Shown here: in pieces, positions 8,907-20,200 of the stretch
How positions within the stretch are numbered: position 1 is the stretch's first letter
Layout of the letters: every line of letters starts with the position of its first letter
Source: Entamoeba invadens IP1
Taxonomy: Eukaryota > Evosea > Mastigamoebida > Endamoebidae
Length of the DNA stretch: 31,440 nucleotides
Direction: 5' to 3'
Assembly (NCBI RefSeq): GCF_000330505.1
Contig: NW_004440426.1
Coordinates: 32,465 to 63,904 of the forward strand
The notes under the pieces: generated by a model
The model's database searches: none
Told to the model about the DNA's origin: nothing
Seen by the model: only the letters and a program-made list of their open reading frames with translations
Translations under genes and position numbers: made by a program

Positions 8907-9265
8907 TAAATTTGTAATCAAATTTTAATGGTTTGTTTTGTTGGTTTCATTATAGTTTCTTATTAATTTAAAGTAAAAATTACTATAATTATAGTTTTGT
9001 TTTAATTTATTATTAATGAACTAAAATATATAATAAATAAATATTATTATTGTAATAAAAATTAGAATAGAATTAAATACTTTTTTTAATAACTTTAAAA
9101 ATCAAAATGAAATAGTAAAAATACTATAACCAAATTAATAAATATTGTAATACTACAAAATAATTAAAATAATTAATATAATTATAATAATTAAAATAAT
9201 TATAATAATTATAATAATTAACAATAATAAAATACAAAAAACATGAGAAACTTATCAAAATTGTA
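8907..9265. other. AT-rich intergenic region with TAATTA microsatellite
   Basis: About 360 bp with no coding potential. Positions 9155-9225 are built from repeated AATTATAAT/AATTAAAAT units. Confidence 0.5.
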
Positions 9266-11434
9266 ATGAGTCAATTGGATGGCTATAACATGATGATTGT
9301 TTCAAAATATTTTAAAGATATTAAAGACTTTGCCACCCTCATTTTTGTGTGCAAGAAATTTTCAGACACCGCTGTTAAGTTTCATTTCAACCCAATACCT
9401 TTAACTCGAGAAACACTCAAATTCTTCCCACATATTGAAACACTCTTTTTGTACTCAATAAAAGACCCGATACTCCGTGACGGGAATATTCAAAGATATT
9501 TTGCGAATTTCACATGTAGTGTATGGGGATACAAATTCTATTTGTCTCATGGTGTCGAGTGTCGAGACGTCGGGTTTTTTTATAAAGACTGTCTGTCAGA
9601 AGAACCGCCAGCAATTCCAAAAGTAGTGTCATCCTTCAATCCATATTGTTTTAGTCGTCACGCGATGCCAACGATTATCGTCACCAAGAACATTCGAAGA
9701 GTTGCTGAGCTGTCGTTTGCAACAGCAAATGTTCGGAATGTTGTTTTTGAAAATTTGATAACAGACCTTCCATTTGGGACATTTTTGAATTGTAATCACC
9801 TCACAAACATCACTTTACCACAGACAATCACTTCTATACAAAACTTGTGTTTTTGTGGGTGCATGTTTTCCAGTATAAAAATCCCCGATGGCGTGGTTTA
9901 TATGGGAGAGCAGTGCTTTTCACATTGTATAAAATTAAGGGAAATCCATTTCCCTCCAAAAGTAACAAAAATTGAAAATTATTCTTTTATAGGAAATGAC
10001 GCACTTTATTTTATTGATTTTAAAAACATTAGCGAGATCGGGGAGAGTGCCTTTTATAAGTGTAAAAGTCTTCATAATATTGAATTTGGTAAAAGTGTCA
10101 AAAAACTCGGGGAAAGTTGTTTTTCGAATTGCACAAATTTAGTTTCTGTAAGATTCCCTATAACACTCACTTCGATCGGTTCGCTTGCGTTTTCTAAATG
10201 TAAACTACAACTTGTGGATATCGATTATACACTCGAAGATAACAGGGAAGTGCGTTTTGTTCAAGAAAACGTCGTGTTTCAGCACAACAAAACGCTTTTA
10301 TCATTTTATTGTAATAATCCTGATATTAAAGTGAATGGAATTAATGTCATACAAAATACGCATTTTGTAATTTCAAATGCTATTTTGTGTTTGTCCAATT
10401 ATTGTTTTTCAAATTGTTTTGACATCACAGAAATGGTCATTCCAAGTTCAGTTTCAAAGATTAAAAATGATTGTTTTTACCGCTGTGCAAAATTACACAA
10501 AGTGATTTTTATGGAAAACAGACAAAGTGATCTTATTCTTGGCCAAAACGCATTTTATTCTTGTGCTCAATTAAGTGTTATAAATGTGCCAAAAGAACTG
10601 ACACGTGTTGGACAAAAGTGCTTTTCACAGTGCAATTTTTCCATTTTTGATTTTCAGAAGAGCACAAAAATAAAATCAATTAAAGCTTTTACTTTTGAAA
10701 ATGATAAAATGCTCACCTCAATCCAAATTCCGTCCACAATCACTAAAATTGGACAATACGCTTTTTGTGGGTGTGAAAAGTTACAAATTTTTTTATTTCC
10801 TACGCAATTACACAAAATAGAAAATAACTGTTTTTCTCACTGTAATTTAACAGCTCTTGACTTTGCACCACTTCACAATTTGACATCAATTGGAGCGTCT
10901 TCTTTTTCGTTTTGTTCATCTCTTCGTCAAATTTCAATGGGTTCAGTGTTAACAAAACTCCCTGACAATTGCTTTGAAAATTGCGTTTTGTTGTCCGCAA
11001 TTGAAATTCCACAAAATGTGACATATTTAGGAAATAGATGTTTTTCATATTGTTACAGTTTGAAAAGTGTTGTTCTTCCAGACAACTTGCGTTTTGTTGG
11101 CCATCACTGCTTTTCGTGTTGCGCAGTTCAAAATGTGATTTGGCCATCAATTGCTTCCGTCCCAAATTTCTGTTATTACAATTGCAGAAATTTGGAATCT
11201 TTCACTTTTGCTGAACAACAAAATGCGTCAATCACAATTGGTATTGCCTCTTTCTACAATTGTATCGCGTTAAAAAGAGTTTTGTTATCAAAAAATGTCA
11301 CAGAAATTTGTGATTTTGCATTTTCAAATTGTAAAAAGATTTTAACTTTTTCAATCCCACAAAGTGTGACTTACCTTTCTTCTTTCTGCTTTGAAGAGCC
11401 CAACGACATGTCCGCGCTTTTCATTGGTTTTTGA
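9266..11434 (+). CDS. BspA-like leucine-rich repeat (LRR_5) protein
   Basis: A 722-residue single-exon protein of the large Entamoeba BspA-like family. The N-terminal about 100 residues (MMIVSKYFKDIKDFATLIFVCKKF) form an F-box-like helix typical of the amoebal members. From about residue 150 to the end run some two dozen 23-residue repeats of the pattern I(P/-)..(V/I)T.IG..CFS.C..L..I.(F/I)P, with CFSHC, CFSNC and CFSYC variants. There is no signal peptide or transmembrane segment; some family members nevertheless reach the surface (established for E. histolytica), others are probably adaptors. The gene is intact and its AT content is higher than that of the housekeeping genes here. The specific partner cannot be told from sequence. 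Confidence 0.9.
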   Translation: MSQLDGYNMMIVSKYFKDIKDFATLIFVCKKFSDTAVKFHFNPIPLTRETLKFFPHIETLFLYSIKDPILRDGNIQRYFANFTCSVWGYKFYLSHGVECRDVGFFYKDCLSEEPPAIPKVVSSFNPYCFSRHAMPTIIVTKNIRRVAELSFATANVRNVVFENLITDLPFGTFLNCNHLTNITLPQTITSIQNLCFCGCMFSSIKIPDGVVYMGEQCFSHCIKLREIHFPPKVTKIENYSFIGNDALYFIDFKNISEIGESAFYKCKSLHNIEFGKSVKKLGESCFSNCTNLVSVRFPITLTSIGSLAFSKCKLQLVDIDYTLEDNREVRFVQENVVFQHNKTLLSFYCNNPDIKVNGINVIQNTHFVISNAILCLSNYCFSNCFDITEMVIPSSVSKIKNDCFYRCAKLHKVIFMENRQSDLILGQNAFYSCAQLSVINVPKELTRVGQKCFSQCNFSIFDFQKSTKIKSIKAFTFENDKMLTSIQIPSTITKIGQYAFCGCEKLQIFLFPTQLHKIENNCFSHCNLTALDFAPLHNLTSIGASSFSFCSSLRQISMGSVLTKLPDNCFENCVLLSAIEIPQNVTYLGNRCFSYCYSLKSVVLPDNLRFVGHHCFSCCAVQNVIWPSIASVPNFCYYNCRNLESFTFAEQQNASITIGIASFYNCIALKRVLLSKNVTEICDFAFSNCKKILTFSIPQSVTYLSSFCFEEPNDMSALFIGF

Positions 11435-11510
11435 TGCAATTCATTGAGTTATTATTTTTGATAATTTATTTTAATTTATTTTAATAAAAATAAATATTTA
11501 TTTAATAGTA

Positions 11511-11540
11511 TATTTAATACTATTTAATACTATTTAATAC
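11511..11540. repeat. Tandem TATTTAATAC x3
   Basis: Three exact 10-bp copies followed by a decayed fourth, between the convergent LRR and vWA genes; the surrounding 11435-11697 is AT-rich and non-coding. Confidence 0.8.
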
Positions 11541-11697
11541 TATTAATTTATTGTCTATTTATTATATAATAAATATTATTAATATTATCTTTTCAACTTA
11601 TCATTATTAATTATAATCAATTATTCGTAATAGTTATAAAACTGTTTACTATATTATTACTATTATAAACCATAAAAAAACATATGAATACTCAAAG

Positions 11698-12900
11698 TCA
11701 CTTTTTCATGAGTTTTCTCCTCAACCTGTCGATGATTTTGTTTTGGTGTTCGTCGTCGAGTGCTTTTTCGGTGATTCTGACGACTTCTCCATCTTTGAAT
11801 TCTTTTGTTTCTTCCTTAGGTATTTCCATTTCCATTTTCACTTCTTTTTCTTCAGTCTTTTCAATAACTTTTTCAACAACCTTTTCAACTGGTTTTTCTT
11901 TGGCGTATTCTTCTTCCATAGCGTCGTCTGGGAGTACTGATTTGTACTCGACGAACTTCTCTGTACACATTTCCATATTAATTGTTGGTGGCATGTACAT
12001 TCCCCCTCCAAAGTTTTGGAACTCTTTAGTGAGCTCCACTTCGCTTTCTTTAACTTTTTTTAATCCTTTTTTCAGCTCTTTCATGTTTTTCGCTGTGAAA
12101 AAGATCTCCGGGATTTTTGGTAAGTCGCCCTTATAGATCGACTTGACTTCGATTTGCTTGAACGTAGTCTTTTGCGTCGCTTCGGCGAGTTCTTGTCGTA
12201 AGATCTCATCCTTCTTTTCTTGTGTGAACGTTTCAAATCCTTCCATTGACTCTATCCGCCGTTGGATGACTTGAATCATTTGAGTCATCCCAACTTCTTC
12301 CAATGAGCCAGCTATGACGACATCTCCGAGTGAATCAGCAGACGCCAGTGGTATAAAATTCCCTCCAGTGATCATAGAAGTCGCTCGCATTAAGCTTCTT
12401 AAGTATTTAAACCCAAGTATTTCCGCTGCAATTGAATAGATCTGAATGTCCTTATTAACACAGTCAAGTACAACTTCTTGGAAGTCCGCTTTACATGGAC
12501 ATCCATCTTCAAAATTATCACTGTCGCCTCCTAATCCATGGGGAGGCGCATCTGCTATCCACACAATAACTTTCGCAGCATATGTACGATACCCTAACTC
12601 AGACGCACACTTTAAAGCACACGCCACTGACTCCGGTCCATCTCCTCCACCATCCGCATGCATCTTATTAACATCCTTTATCATATCTTTTAAGTCGACA
12701 CGCCACCCATACGACCGGAATGCAAATTCATCGCCAGGGTTGTGGTCTTTATACTCGACAAGTGCAAAGCGGAAATCAATTTTTTCAGAGTCACGCACTT
12801 TCATTACTATTTTCTTGATATTTCGCTTGGCAGATTCAAGGTAAGCTCCCATGGACCCCGTTGTGTCACACACAAAGACTAAATCTAGTTGCCGTTGCAT
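11698..12900 (-). CDS. von Willebrand factor A domain protein
   Basis: 400 residues, single exon. Residues 5-210 form a vWA domain with a metal-ion site: DTTGS (D12, T14, S16), the GGGDGPE loop (84-90) and IADAPPH (D117). The HADGGGDGPESVACAL segment is the version seen in VwkA-type alpha-kinase proteins of amoebae, but no alpha-kinase domain follows. Instead comes a helical region, then a Lys/Glu-rich stretch of EK repeats (about 335-370) and a basic C-terminus (RLRRKLMKK). It is probably a cytoplasmic scaffold that binds ligands through divalent metal; the partner is unknown. On the minus strand a GAAC core lies a few bases before the ATG (CGAACAATG). Confidence 0.85.
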   Translation of the reverse strand: MQRQLDLVFVCDTTGSMGAYLESAKRNIKKIVMKVRDSEKIDFRFALVEYKDHNPGDEFAFRSYGWRVDLKDMIKDVNKMHADGGGDGPESVACALKCASELGYRTYAAKVIVWIADAPPHGLGGDSDNFEDGCPCKADFQEVVLDCVNKDIQIYSIAAEILGFKYLRSLMRATSMITGGNFIPLASADSLGDVVIAGSLEEVGMTQMIQVIQRRIESMEGFETFTQEKKDEILRQELAEATQKTTFKQIEVKSIYKGDLPKIPEIFFTAKNMKELKKGLKKVKESEVELTKEFQNFGGGMYMPPTINMEMCTEKFVEYKSVLPDDAMEEEYAKEKPVEKVVEKVIEKTEEKEVKMEMEIPKEETKEFKDGEVVRITEKALDDEHQNKIIDRLRRKLMKK

Positions 12901-13329
12901 TGTTCGTTAATGTCTTAATTTATAGTTTTAATATCTTTTTGATTTTCAATGGGTTTCGATGAACGAAAACTCAAATTAACTTGAGGTTTTCTGGTATTTT
13001 CGATATTATTGAGTTATCTTTTATTAACTATATTGTATTATTGTTTTATCATAATAATATAGTTCTTTTTTTAGTTATAAAAGAAAATAGTAAGTAATTA
13101 ATTATTTGTTATATAGTACAGTAAATATCATATTTAAAAAGATTGTATTATTAATAATAGCATTTTATAACCAATAAAATAGAAGAAAGCAAAGAAAACA
13201 ACAGACGATTAAAACATTACCAATTAGATATAATTTGTTTAAAAAAATCTTACAGAAAAATTGTGAAAATAAGAAGAATAAAACTATTTAACGAGGAATG
13301 TACAATTTACAAGAGGAGTTGTAACTCCA
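12901..13329. other. Intergenic, AT-rich
   Basis: Contains the vWA promoter and an imperfect hairpin AAAACTCAA...TTGAGGTTTT at about 12968-12993. I see no gene in it. Confidence 0.4.
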
Positions 13330-13605
13330 TTACTTGAAGTCAAAGCAATAATCACTTCTGAGTACCGTGTGTGTGTTATTACCCACCTCTACAAATCGTG
13401 TCTTGGGTTGGCTATGACACAATATGCAACATATCTCGTCATCGACTATTTCGTCATACCAAGAATTCACCCAGACATCTGTTAGAGTCTCACTACTACA
13501 AGAGCTCTCACTTTGATTCTCCGAATGAGTTGATAGTTTGGAAGAAGGCGATGGATCCCTCTTTTTGAAATTTGACATAGAGAGGCGTTTGATGAGTTTC
13601 GACAT
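13330..13605 (-). CDS. Small serine-rich protein, unknown function
   Basis: 91 residues. The N-terminus is basic (MSKLIKRLSMSNFKKRD), followed by a Ser-rich, presumably disordered stretch (about 18-40) and a short folded-looking tail with WVNSWYDEIVDDE, CCILCHSQ and a terminal DYCFDFK. The cysteines are too few and irregular for a zinc finger. Base composition is clearly coding-like against the AT-rich flanks, which is the main support. No family is recognised; it could also be a surviving fragment of a larger gene. Confidence 0.5.
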   Translation of the reverse strand: MSKLIKRLSMSNFKKRDPSPSSKLSTHSENQSESSCSSETLTDVWVNSWYDEIVDDEICCILCHSQPKTRFVEVGNNTHTVLRSDYCFDFK

Positions 13606-15393
13606 ATGAAATTATTGAGATTTTCTTTTGTTTTATATCCAAGAAGATATTGATTTAAAACTGTCCAATGTTTTTTAAACCCAGGGATATATGTTTTTGA
13701 TAAAATCTTGGTGTGTAAGATGTTTTAGTTATAATGGCCAAAACACGTGAAATATAATGGGTAATGGCAAGATTGTGATTGAATTAAATGGAACTTTTGG
13801 AATTGTTTTTAGCGGTTTTTGTTCATATTGTTGCACTTGTGATTTTTTTGTGACGAATTGACACACTTTTGGGAAAACAGATCGGTTTTATCGTATTCTT
13901 TATTGTAATTATAAAATAATAATAAACATATTTATAGATTATTTATAAAGTATCCAGAAATGTTATCAAATGATATAAATAAAACATGTCGTTAGCTATA
14001 TTCTAGTTGGAATGATAAATTATATTATAAGTTGTGGTTTCAAAATATAATAAAATAATACAAATTAATTTATTATTATTAATTACAAACTATTTATTTC
14101 AAAGATAAAAAACTTGAAATAAATTTTAAATATTAAAAAATAGAAATAGATACTTACAACTTTTTACAAACTATAATTAAAATAATAGATATTTTTTCAT
14201 ATCAAATTATACACCTGGTTATACAAAAATCATATTTTTATTGATTTATTATCAATAATTGACATAGTGAACTTTTATTTACAAGTAAATAGTTGGTACA
14301 CCCATCATTTTGTATTATTTCAACTTATCAAATAACTATAAATATTATTTTCCAATATTTAAAAATCAAGTTGTATAATCTGAAAAAGTTAAAAAACCAA
14401 AAAAGTCTAAAAAGGTATTAATAAAAAAAAAAATTTAGTTTTATAGATGAATTAATCAAACTAAAATCACTAATTTGTATTATTTATATTTATAGTTTTT
14501 ATTGTTTAATAATTTAAAACAATAAATAATTCTTATTTATAATTAGTTGAAGAGACCTTTAATCAACTATTTTATATCAAACTACCCAAAATTTATAGTT
14601 TGATGTAAAACCCACATCATAAGGTTTTTTTGGGGTATAAAAAAACTTAAATTTGTTGTTTTTTTGTTGTTTTTTTGTTGTTTTTTTGTCGTTTATTTGT
14701 CGTTTATAATCGGGGTATTTAAATTTTATTTAATTAATAAATTGTATTATATATTATTTATAATAAACTATATACAAATTAACAAAATATATTATTAAAA
14801 AACTATAACTTTAATACATTATTTTTTTTTCTTTGGACAAATAACATTAAAAATTATATTTTATGTTATAATAAAGAACTATTTATTTGTTTCATTTCAA
14901 AAAAACAAATAAATAAAGACCTTCAAAAAAAACAAAAATACATTTTTTTATATAAATTTTAAGGAAAAAAAATTAAAAAGTTATTTTACTGTGCTCTCTA
15001 AAATACAATTTAAAACATTTTTAAAAGAATATTATATTATTATTATTAAAACAATATAACTGCTAATAAAAAAACCACTGAGAAAAACAAAACTGAGTAC
15101 TTATTTAAAACATTTGAATTTTCTAATTAATTTCATTAAAAATTTAAATTTATTCATTCGAATAAAAAACCTAAAAAATATAATGATTCTGAACAATTGA
15201 TTATAGTAAAATATATTATACATAAATGATACCAAAATGGGATACAACTCTTTGAGTAGTATTAAAAACATGAGAATTGTTTAGTTTATAACAAAAGGTC
15301 AAAAAACTTTAATAAAAATGGTCCAACTTTGGATTGGATAATACAGTGTTTGAAACATGAAAAAAAACAAGAAAAACTTAATTTATTTTTTTA
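13606..15393. other. Long AT-rich intergenic region (1.8 kb)
   Basis: No convincing coding frame on either strand. Positions 13680-13880 are less AT-rich and may hold regulatory sequence for the serine-rich gene or a decayed gene. Adjacent hairpins lie at 14544-14569 (TAGTTGA/TCAACTA) and 14573-14607 (12-bp arms with one mismatch). The rest is homopolymer-rich. Confidence 0.45.
14655..14706. repeat. 11-bp tandem repeat GTYGTTTWTTT
   Basis: Nearly five units starting at 14655, 14666, 14677, 14688 and 14699; the first three are identical (GTTGTTTTTTT) and the last two are GTCGTTTATTT-type. Confidence 0.8.
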
Positions 15394-17066
15394 ATGAGTC
15401 GCTTGCGTTCAACTTCGATGACAAGTTCCCTTCCAACCCCAACAATATTTACTGGCACTCCACAGAAGCCCAAACTTACTGAAGTCCTTCATTTTGAAGT
15501 TACCATCAGTGATATTATTCATTTAGAGGAGTTTGAGCAACGAGTGGTGTATTTAAAATGGAAACGTGGCTCTTCGAAGTATTCTGGGCAATTAAAACGA
15601 GTTGTTGTATCAAAAGGAATCGCTTCTTTTGATTCGGTTATCATGTTTGACTTAGTGATTGAACGTGAAAAGAGTGGGCAATTGAAGCCAAAGAAGTATC
15701 TTAAACTGGACTTAATAGTTATCACTGAAAGGGGGGAAAAGGAAAAGGGGTGTCTAGACGTCGATTTAACAACATACTTGGACACTAAAAGTTCTCAAGA
15801 AAAACTTCCATTTTATAAGAAGAGTTATTTACTTCATTTTAAAGTCGACTTCTACCAACAAGACTTACTAATTAGTCCAATGCGAAGCTCTACTATATCG
15901 GAAAGTGATTCGGGGTCTTCCAAGCAATCTCCTCGTAAGCGTACTCCGATAAATGTATCTCTGTCCACCAACTCGACTCCATGCAAAATGCGCGAAAAGG
16001 AGTCCGATGCAATGAAGGACAAGTGCGAAAAACTCATAGCGGAGCGTGACAGTATTAAATCGAAGCTTGAGAACGCAGAAATAGAAATCAAACAACTTGA
16101 AACAAAAATTGAGAATATGAAGGGAGACTCGATGAATAACCCACTCGAAACAGTCAATTTTATCATTGACAATATTATTAATACTACTTACGAATTTAAT
16201 GGTACTTACACATTGGCTGCACTCAATATTGCCTCGAGAATTAATGAAAAGAATTTATTCAATGACGAGTGTGGCTTCTTCAAAGTCCTTTCAAAGACAC
16301 TTTCTGGGGTGGTGAAACTTGCTTCGCAACAAAGTGACGTTTTAGCATTTTGGATAGCAACACTTTGTGCTTTAATACACAAAACGAATTTACTTAATCC
16401 AAAATTGGAAACGACTGAAATTAAAGTCAAAGAGTTAAGGGAAAGTTTTTGTGGTGTTTTAAACGAAGCACTATTCAATTTTCTTCAATTATGTGTTGGG
16501 GATGTTTCTGTGTTAATTCGATATGTTCAAGAGAAAGACAATATGTTTGTTTCTAATAATTATTTATAATATTATTTATTATTTATAATATATTATAATA
16601 TATTATAGTTTGATATTTATTATATATTTATTATATATTTATTAATAGTCATGTGGAGTGTTACAACACGTTCTATGTCTGTGTAAAACAACTTCTCAAA
16701 TACGCTGTGACACAAGATGTGATTGATTATGTCGTCCAACAATACACCGACACGATCGACCGATTTTTATTTACTATGATAATGCGAGACAGTGATAAAT
16801 TTAACATCCAGCGGGGTTTATCTCTCAAAATGAAAAATGATGCATATCGGGAGTGGATATTATCCAAATTTGGCAAGTCTTCCGACTCTTATTTCAAGCG
16901 AATATCCGAGTTAAGTATGTTAATGTTACTTCATGCTCCAGACTTTACTTCCTTCACCAACATTTCTTCTGCAATTGACCGTCACATATTGACGGAAGAC
17001 AATATCATTCGTGCTCTTCACAAATTCGATCCTCCTCTGTTTGTTCATTCCTTTCTAAATCGATAG
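15394..17066 (+). CDS. NT-C2 / coiled-coil / dilute (DIL) domain protein, 2 exons
   Basis: Exons 15394-16544 and 16649-17066 give 522 residues. Residues 32-160 form an N-terminal C2 domain of the EEIG1/EHBP1 type (LHFEVTISDIIHLEEF, then YLKWKRG and CLDVDLTTYLD). A Ser-rich linker and a coiled coil (about 204-243, KLIAERDSIKSKLENAEIEI) lead to a dilute domain: LETVNFIIDNIINTTYEF, FWIATLCALIH, then FLFTMIMRD...NIQRGLSLKMKNDAYREWI, which matches the DIL consensus around LLLR...WS.G..I.YN...LE.W. DIL domains bind cargo on class V myosins and occur without a motor in afadin and Radil. The likely role is a cargo or membrane-actin adaptor in vesicle traffic; the C2 part suggests membrane or Rab-linked attachment. 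Splicing is required to complete the DIL domain. Confidence 0.8.
16545..16648 (+). other. Intron of the NT-C2/DIL gene
   Basis: GTTTGT donor at 16545-16550 and ATTAATAG acceptor ending 16648; 104 nt, phase 2, almost entirely A and T with repeated TTTATTATATA units. It joins ...QEKDN-I-HVECYNTFY. Confidence 0.8.
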
Positions 17067-17115
17067 CAAACAATATCAAACACTCACAAGTAGTACTGAT
17101 TTGGTCTTAACTAAA

Positions 17116-17214
17116 ATGTCCGAAGAAACAGGCATAGACGTCTCGACTACCCCCACCTTCCCCAAAATGTTTCAGCCCATTCTCTTCCCCGAAACACTTT
17201 CCCTTGCTATGTAA
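17116..17214 (+). CDS. Possible 32-residue small ORF
   Basis: ATG at 17116 to TAA at 17212, in the 198-bp gap between two convergent genes. Reads MSEETGIDVSTTPTFPKMF and ends ETLSLAM. The base composition is far richer in C than the surrounding DNA and the codons resemble those of neighbouring genes, so it may be a micropeptide, a leftover exon, or part of a 3' UTR. No GTTTGT donor follows it. Weak call. Confidence 0.25.
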   Translation: MSEETGIDVSTTPTFPKMFQPILFPETLSLAM

Positions 17215-17264
17215 TTGACTGTTATTGATTCCTCGACAACTCAATGCTAACAAAAAGTCTTCGC

Positions 17265-20200
17265 TTAGTTCTTCCTTCCAAAGCTGAACCCTCTTTTTCT
17301 CATCTGAGACGCTTCCAATGCCGCTTTCGTCGCAGCAAGTTCTTCTTCCAGTGCCTTATTTTTGTTCTTCAAGTCTTCATTCGCCACTTTCGATTTATTC
17401 AGTTGGTCGATCAGTGTGTCTACCGTGTCTTCCGCTTGCTTCGCAAAGATCGACGTCGTCGACATCGTGATTTTATGTAAATGGTCTTCCGCAACCAAAT
17501 CGCACTCTGAGACGTTCACCATGACTTCCATCCCTTTATACTTCGTTTCTACCCAACTCAACAACTTTTTAGTCTTATCGCTCTTCTCCTCTTTCTTTCT
17601 CTCAGAGACCGTCTTAATCAATTTCACCGTTTTCTCAACGGTCTCGTCTTTCTCTTTGTCCACTTTTGTATCTCCCTTCTCGCCTAACCCTGGACTTAAT
17701 AACCCTGGACTGTAGCGTGGCGAGTTCGGATTCTTCACGTCCAATCCAAACAGATCAGTCAACTTCACTTGCACATTAAAGAGTGTTAAATTGATCGACA
17801 TGACACGTTCCGTCTTCGGTTTCGTCTTGTCGTATTGCCACACAAACGACACAGCCGGCTTGTCTTTGACCTCAACCTTCTCATTTTGGATCTTCGGTGA
17901 TATCCCGTTAAATGGGGCCAACACCGGCTCAAGTCGGTCAGTGATGACACTCCCAAGAAACATGCCAACACTTCGATATTGCTTATCCAGCGCAAAACAC
18001 AGTTGGAAGTCATGGACTACCATCCGTGAAAAGAGTTTGTCATCTCCGCCTTTTTCAACTCGTTGGAGGATCGACGTGACGGGGACGGTCACTACACCAT
18101 CATCCAATATTATTTGGACAATAAATGTGGGTAAGTCCTCCGACCGGAACGTTGGGATGACTGACGTGTCGATGAATGCCATTGCCGACTCCGCAATATC
18201 GTCCGCCTTCTCCTTTGCTTTCTCTTTCACCTTTGACCCAAATTGAACTACTTCTCCTCCAATCTTTGTCTTCACATATTCAATAATTTCTCGGAAGTAC
18301 CCGTACACATTTCTAAAGCGACTGTGCGTCATCTCAAACTTCAATTGTGGGAATTTCAGTCGAAAGAGTAACACAGATGGCACATTCTCTCGTTCATCAA
18401 ATTTCATTAAGAACTGAAGGACTCCACTACTTGGGGGATACAAGTACTCTTCCTTCCCATCCTTCTCCATTATCACAGACATCCCACCAACCTTCATTTC
18501 TAATTTTATTGTATTTGGATTGATGATATCTTTCACATAGATCATGTGTTTCATCCGTTTGGAAACACTAACTTCAACATCTAAGTCATTCCACTTCGGC
18601 TGGTTGCTCATTGAAATGTCATCTATTTCAGCAACAAAAGTCCCGCCATTATTCGGAAACGGTCCTTCAAATCGACACCCATTCAACTCAATATCAACAT
18701 CCCCACGTTTCAATAAGTCTAGCAATGAACTTAACCCTAAGATCTCTAATGCCTCATTCCATTTCGACTTCGCCGTTTTAATGGTCTCTTCGATCCGCTC
18801 CTTCATGTTCCCAACATCCATATCAAAGGACCCAAGTTTGTCAATCACCGTCACTTTAAGAAATTCAACAACTTCTTGAACATTTCAAATTCCATCGTCA
18901 ACCCTAATTTATTCAGTAAACATCCTATTCGCGTGTGGACAAGGACATTCCGTTCCCATGTCGTCGTTAACTCACAATTCACAACTTCCTTCTTATTCTT
19001 CGTTTTCTCAACATGACAAGACTCACTGTCTAACCCCCATATCAGTCGCTTCACATCACCTTTTGACATGTACAACCCTTCAACACTGCCAATAGAGAAC
19101 CCATAGATCCCTCTCTTGATTCTTCCTCCATATGCAGGGACAAATTTGATCTCCGTGTTCTCTACAAGCCAACAGAGGCCTTCATCAGTCGTTTCATTTT
19201 GAAGGGACATCTTCAGGAACGTCAAAACTATCACAAACGTCGTCTTTGGTTCGCCTTTCTTCTCTAATTTGCACAACTTCTTCTCCTCTTTCTTCAACTC
19301 CTTTTCTTTCTGTTTCAACGCCTTTTTCTCGTCTTTTGGACTGAAAGAGTCCGACTTAGTGTTCGAACAGAGAACTGGCACTTTGCCATTCTTATCGCCA
19401 ACCAATTCAACGCGCAAGCTTGAGCCCGTCTTTGACTTCTCCCCAGTCTCTTTAGTTGTTATTTTACGTGAAAGAGTTGGCATCGGAGACATTGGCGTCG
19501 ACTTCGTGAATTCGACGTCAGAGCTATGTTCGAGTGTAGGGGTATGGGACTCCGAACTCACATCCGAGTTCATTCCCGATATCATCTCAGAGTGTGGGGT
19601 AGTCGGTGCAGCACTCCCATCCTTTTCCGAGTTCACTACGTCCAATATCGCACTTTCCGTGGCAATGGCAAAGAGGGATTTGAAGTATGAAATCATGTTA
19701 ATATAGTCGTCCATTAACAGGTTGAGTGATATCTTCGACAACTCAACAACACATAATGTGTCTAACAGTTTATATGTATCTGCTTCTCGTTGTGTTGTAT
19801 ATCTCCCAACTACTTCTAAATGATGACAAAGAATGACTTTCCGTTCGCCCGTCGTAAGCTCTAAATCTAAGCTGTGGACCTGCAAAAATCGGTAGGAACT
19901 GATCACATTCTCAATGGGAACTTCCTTTGGAATTTGACTTACTTTCTTAACGTCATTTATAGTTATTTTATTATTATTTATAACTTTCATATATATTAAA
20001 TTTATATATATTTATATAGTATATAGTATATATTATATATTTATATATATAAAGTATAGTAAAAATAAACACGTGAAGGTTGATTTCCACGTGCAATTTC
20101 AAGTGTAAAATGAATGGAAACAAACATTGAATGCAGAGTCTGCGAAATACGTTTCACCTTCGTTGATAACAAGAAGCAATTCCGTTGGTCCAAGTTTGAG

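Noticed and set aside
14655..14706. CRISPR-like array
   Set aside because: It is a simple 11-bp tandem repeat without spacers; the organism is a eukaryote.
18845..18870. Programmed -1 frameshift in the chorein-type gene
   Set aside because: The slippery site is not canonical and the window is a gapped draft; an indel is the simpler reading.
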